From assembly GCA_021772295.1 (NCBI GenBank), contig JAJFMG010000173.1:1-5089 (forward strand): a DNA stretch of 5,089 nucleotides. Direction: 5' to 3'. Below the pieces are notes generated by a model, which saw only the letters and a list, made by a program, of their open reading frames with translations, did not search any database and was not told the origin of the DNA. The stretch is from Chlamydiota bacterium (GTDB taxonomy: Bacteria > Chlamydiota > Chlamydiia > Chlamydiales > Simkaniaceae). Position numbers and translations under genes: made by a program. This document shows, piece by piece, positions 5,044-5,089 of this stretch (its first letter is position 1; every line of letters begins with the position of its first letter).

Positions 5044-5089
5044 ATGGCTTTTTGGATCGTACTAGGAGATTTTGCTCCAGTACATACAT
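5044..5089 (+). CDS. Start of a possible HxGH nucleotidyltransferase, truncated by the window end
   Basis: Only 15 residues are visible, MAFWIVLGDFAPVHT, and the frame is open to the last base. The pattern of a hydrophobic strand, Gly, x, Phe, x, Pro, Val, His, Thr resembles the N-terminal nucleotide-binding strand of HxGH nucleotidyltransferases (for example GKFYPLHTGH in NadR or GSFDPVHLGH in NadD), so a nicotinamide-nucleotide or similar adenylyltransferase is possible. The next two residues should be Gly-His if this is right. A weak GGTAAGTAAG precedes the ATG. The gap from the dsbB stop is 44 bases without a terminator, so it may belong to the same transcript. Confidence 0.4.
   Translation, partial: MAFWIVLGDFAPVHT

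Overview
The window is AT-rich bacterial DNA with compact genes, good Shine-Dalgarno sites and Sec-type signal peptides. It encodes a eukaryotic-type F-box protein, a MetA-type outer-membrane porin and a DsbB-family protein. Together these suggest a Gram-negative bacterium living inside a eukaryotic host such as an amoeba. A chlamydia-related bacterium (Parachlamydiales) is my first guess and the Legionella/Coxiella group is the alternative. The sequence alone does not decide between them.

Layout. Bases 1-231 hold no gene but are dense in inverted repeats. Four potential RNA hairpins lie between 2 and 148, and one motif resembles domain I of group II introns, so this may be a truncated intron remnant. 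A fifth hairpin lies next to the ribosome binding site of the first gene. Bases 232-807 (+) encode an exported protein of unknown function. Bases 808-1161 are an AT-rich spacer with candidate promoter elements. Bases 1162-2085 (+) encode the F-box protein, a candidate host-directed effector, followed by a hairpin terminator at 2110-2155. Bases 3204-2179 (-) encode the outer-membrane porin, which converges on that terminator. A short divergent promoter region (3205-3288) separates it from a rightward gene cluster running to the end of the window.

The rightward cluster is very tight. A 114-residue helical protein (3289-3633) is followed with no gap (TAA then ATG) by a dienelactone-hydrolase-family enzyme (3634-4338). 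The hydrolase stop codon overlaps by one base a GTG start for a 50-residue membrane protein (4338-4490). The stop codon of that protein overlaps the start of a DsbB-like oxidoreductase (4487-4999) as ATGA. After 44 bases a further reading frame begins (5044), and its first residues look like the start of an HxGH-type nucleotidyltransferase. This layout implies one transcript with translational coupling.

Points most worth following up are the bacterial F-box effector with its duplicated N-terminal 9-residue segment, the small membrane protein locked between the hydrolase and DsbB, and the unusual cysteine arrangement and extra C-terminal membrane segment of the DsbB protein. I see no CRISPR array, tRNA, rRNA or transposase gene.
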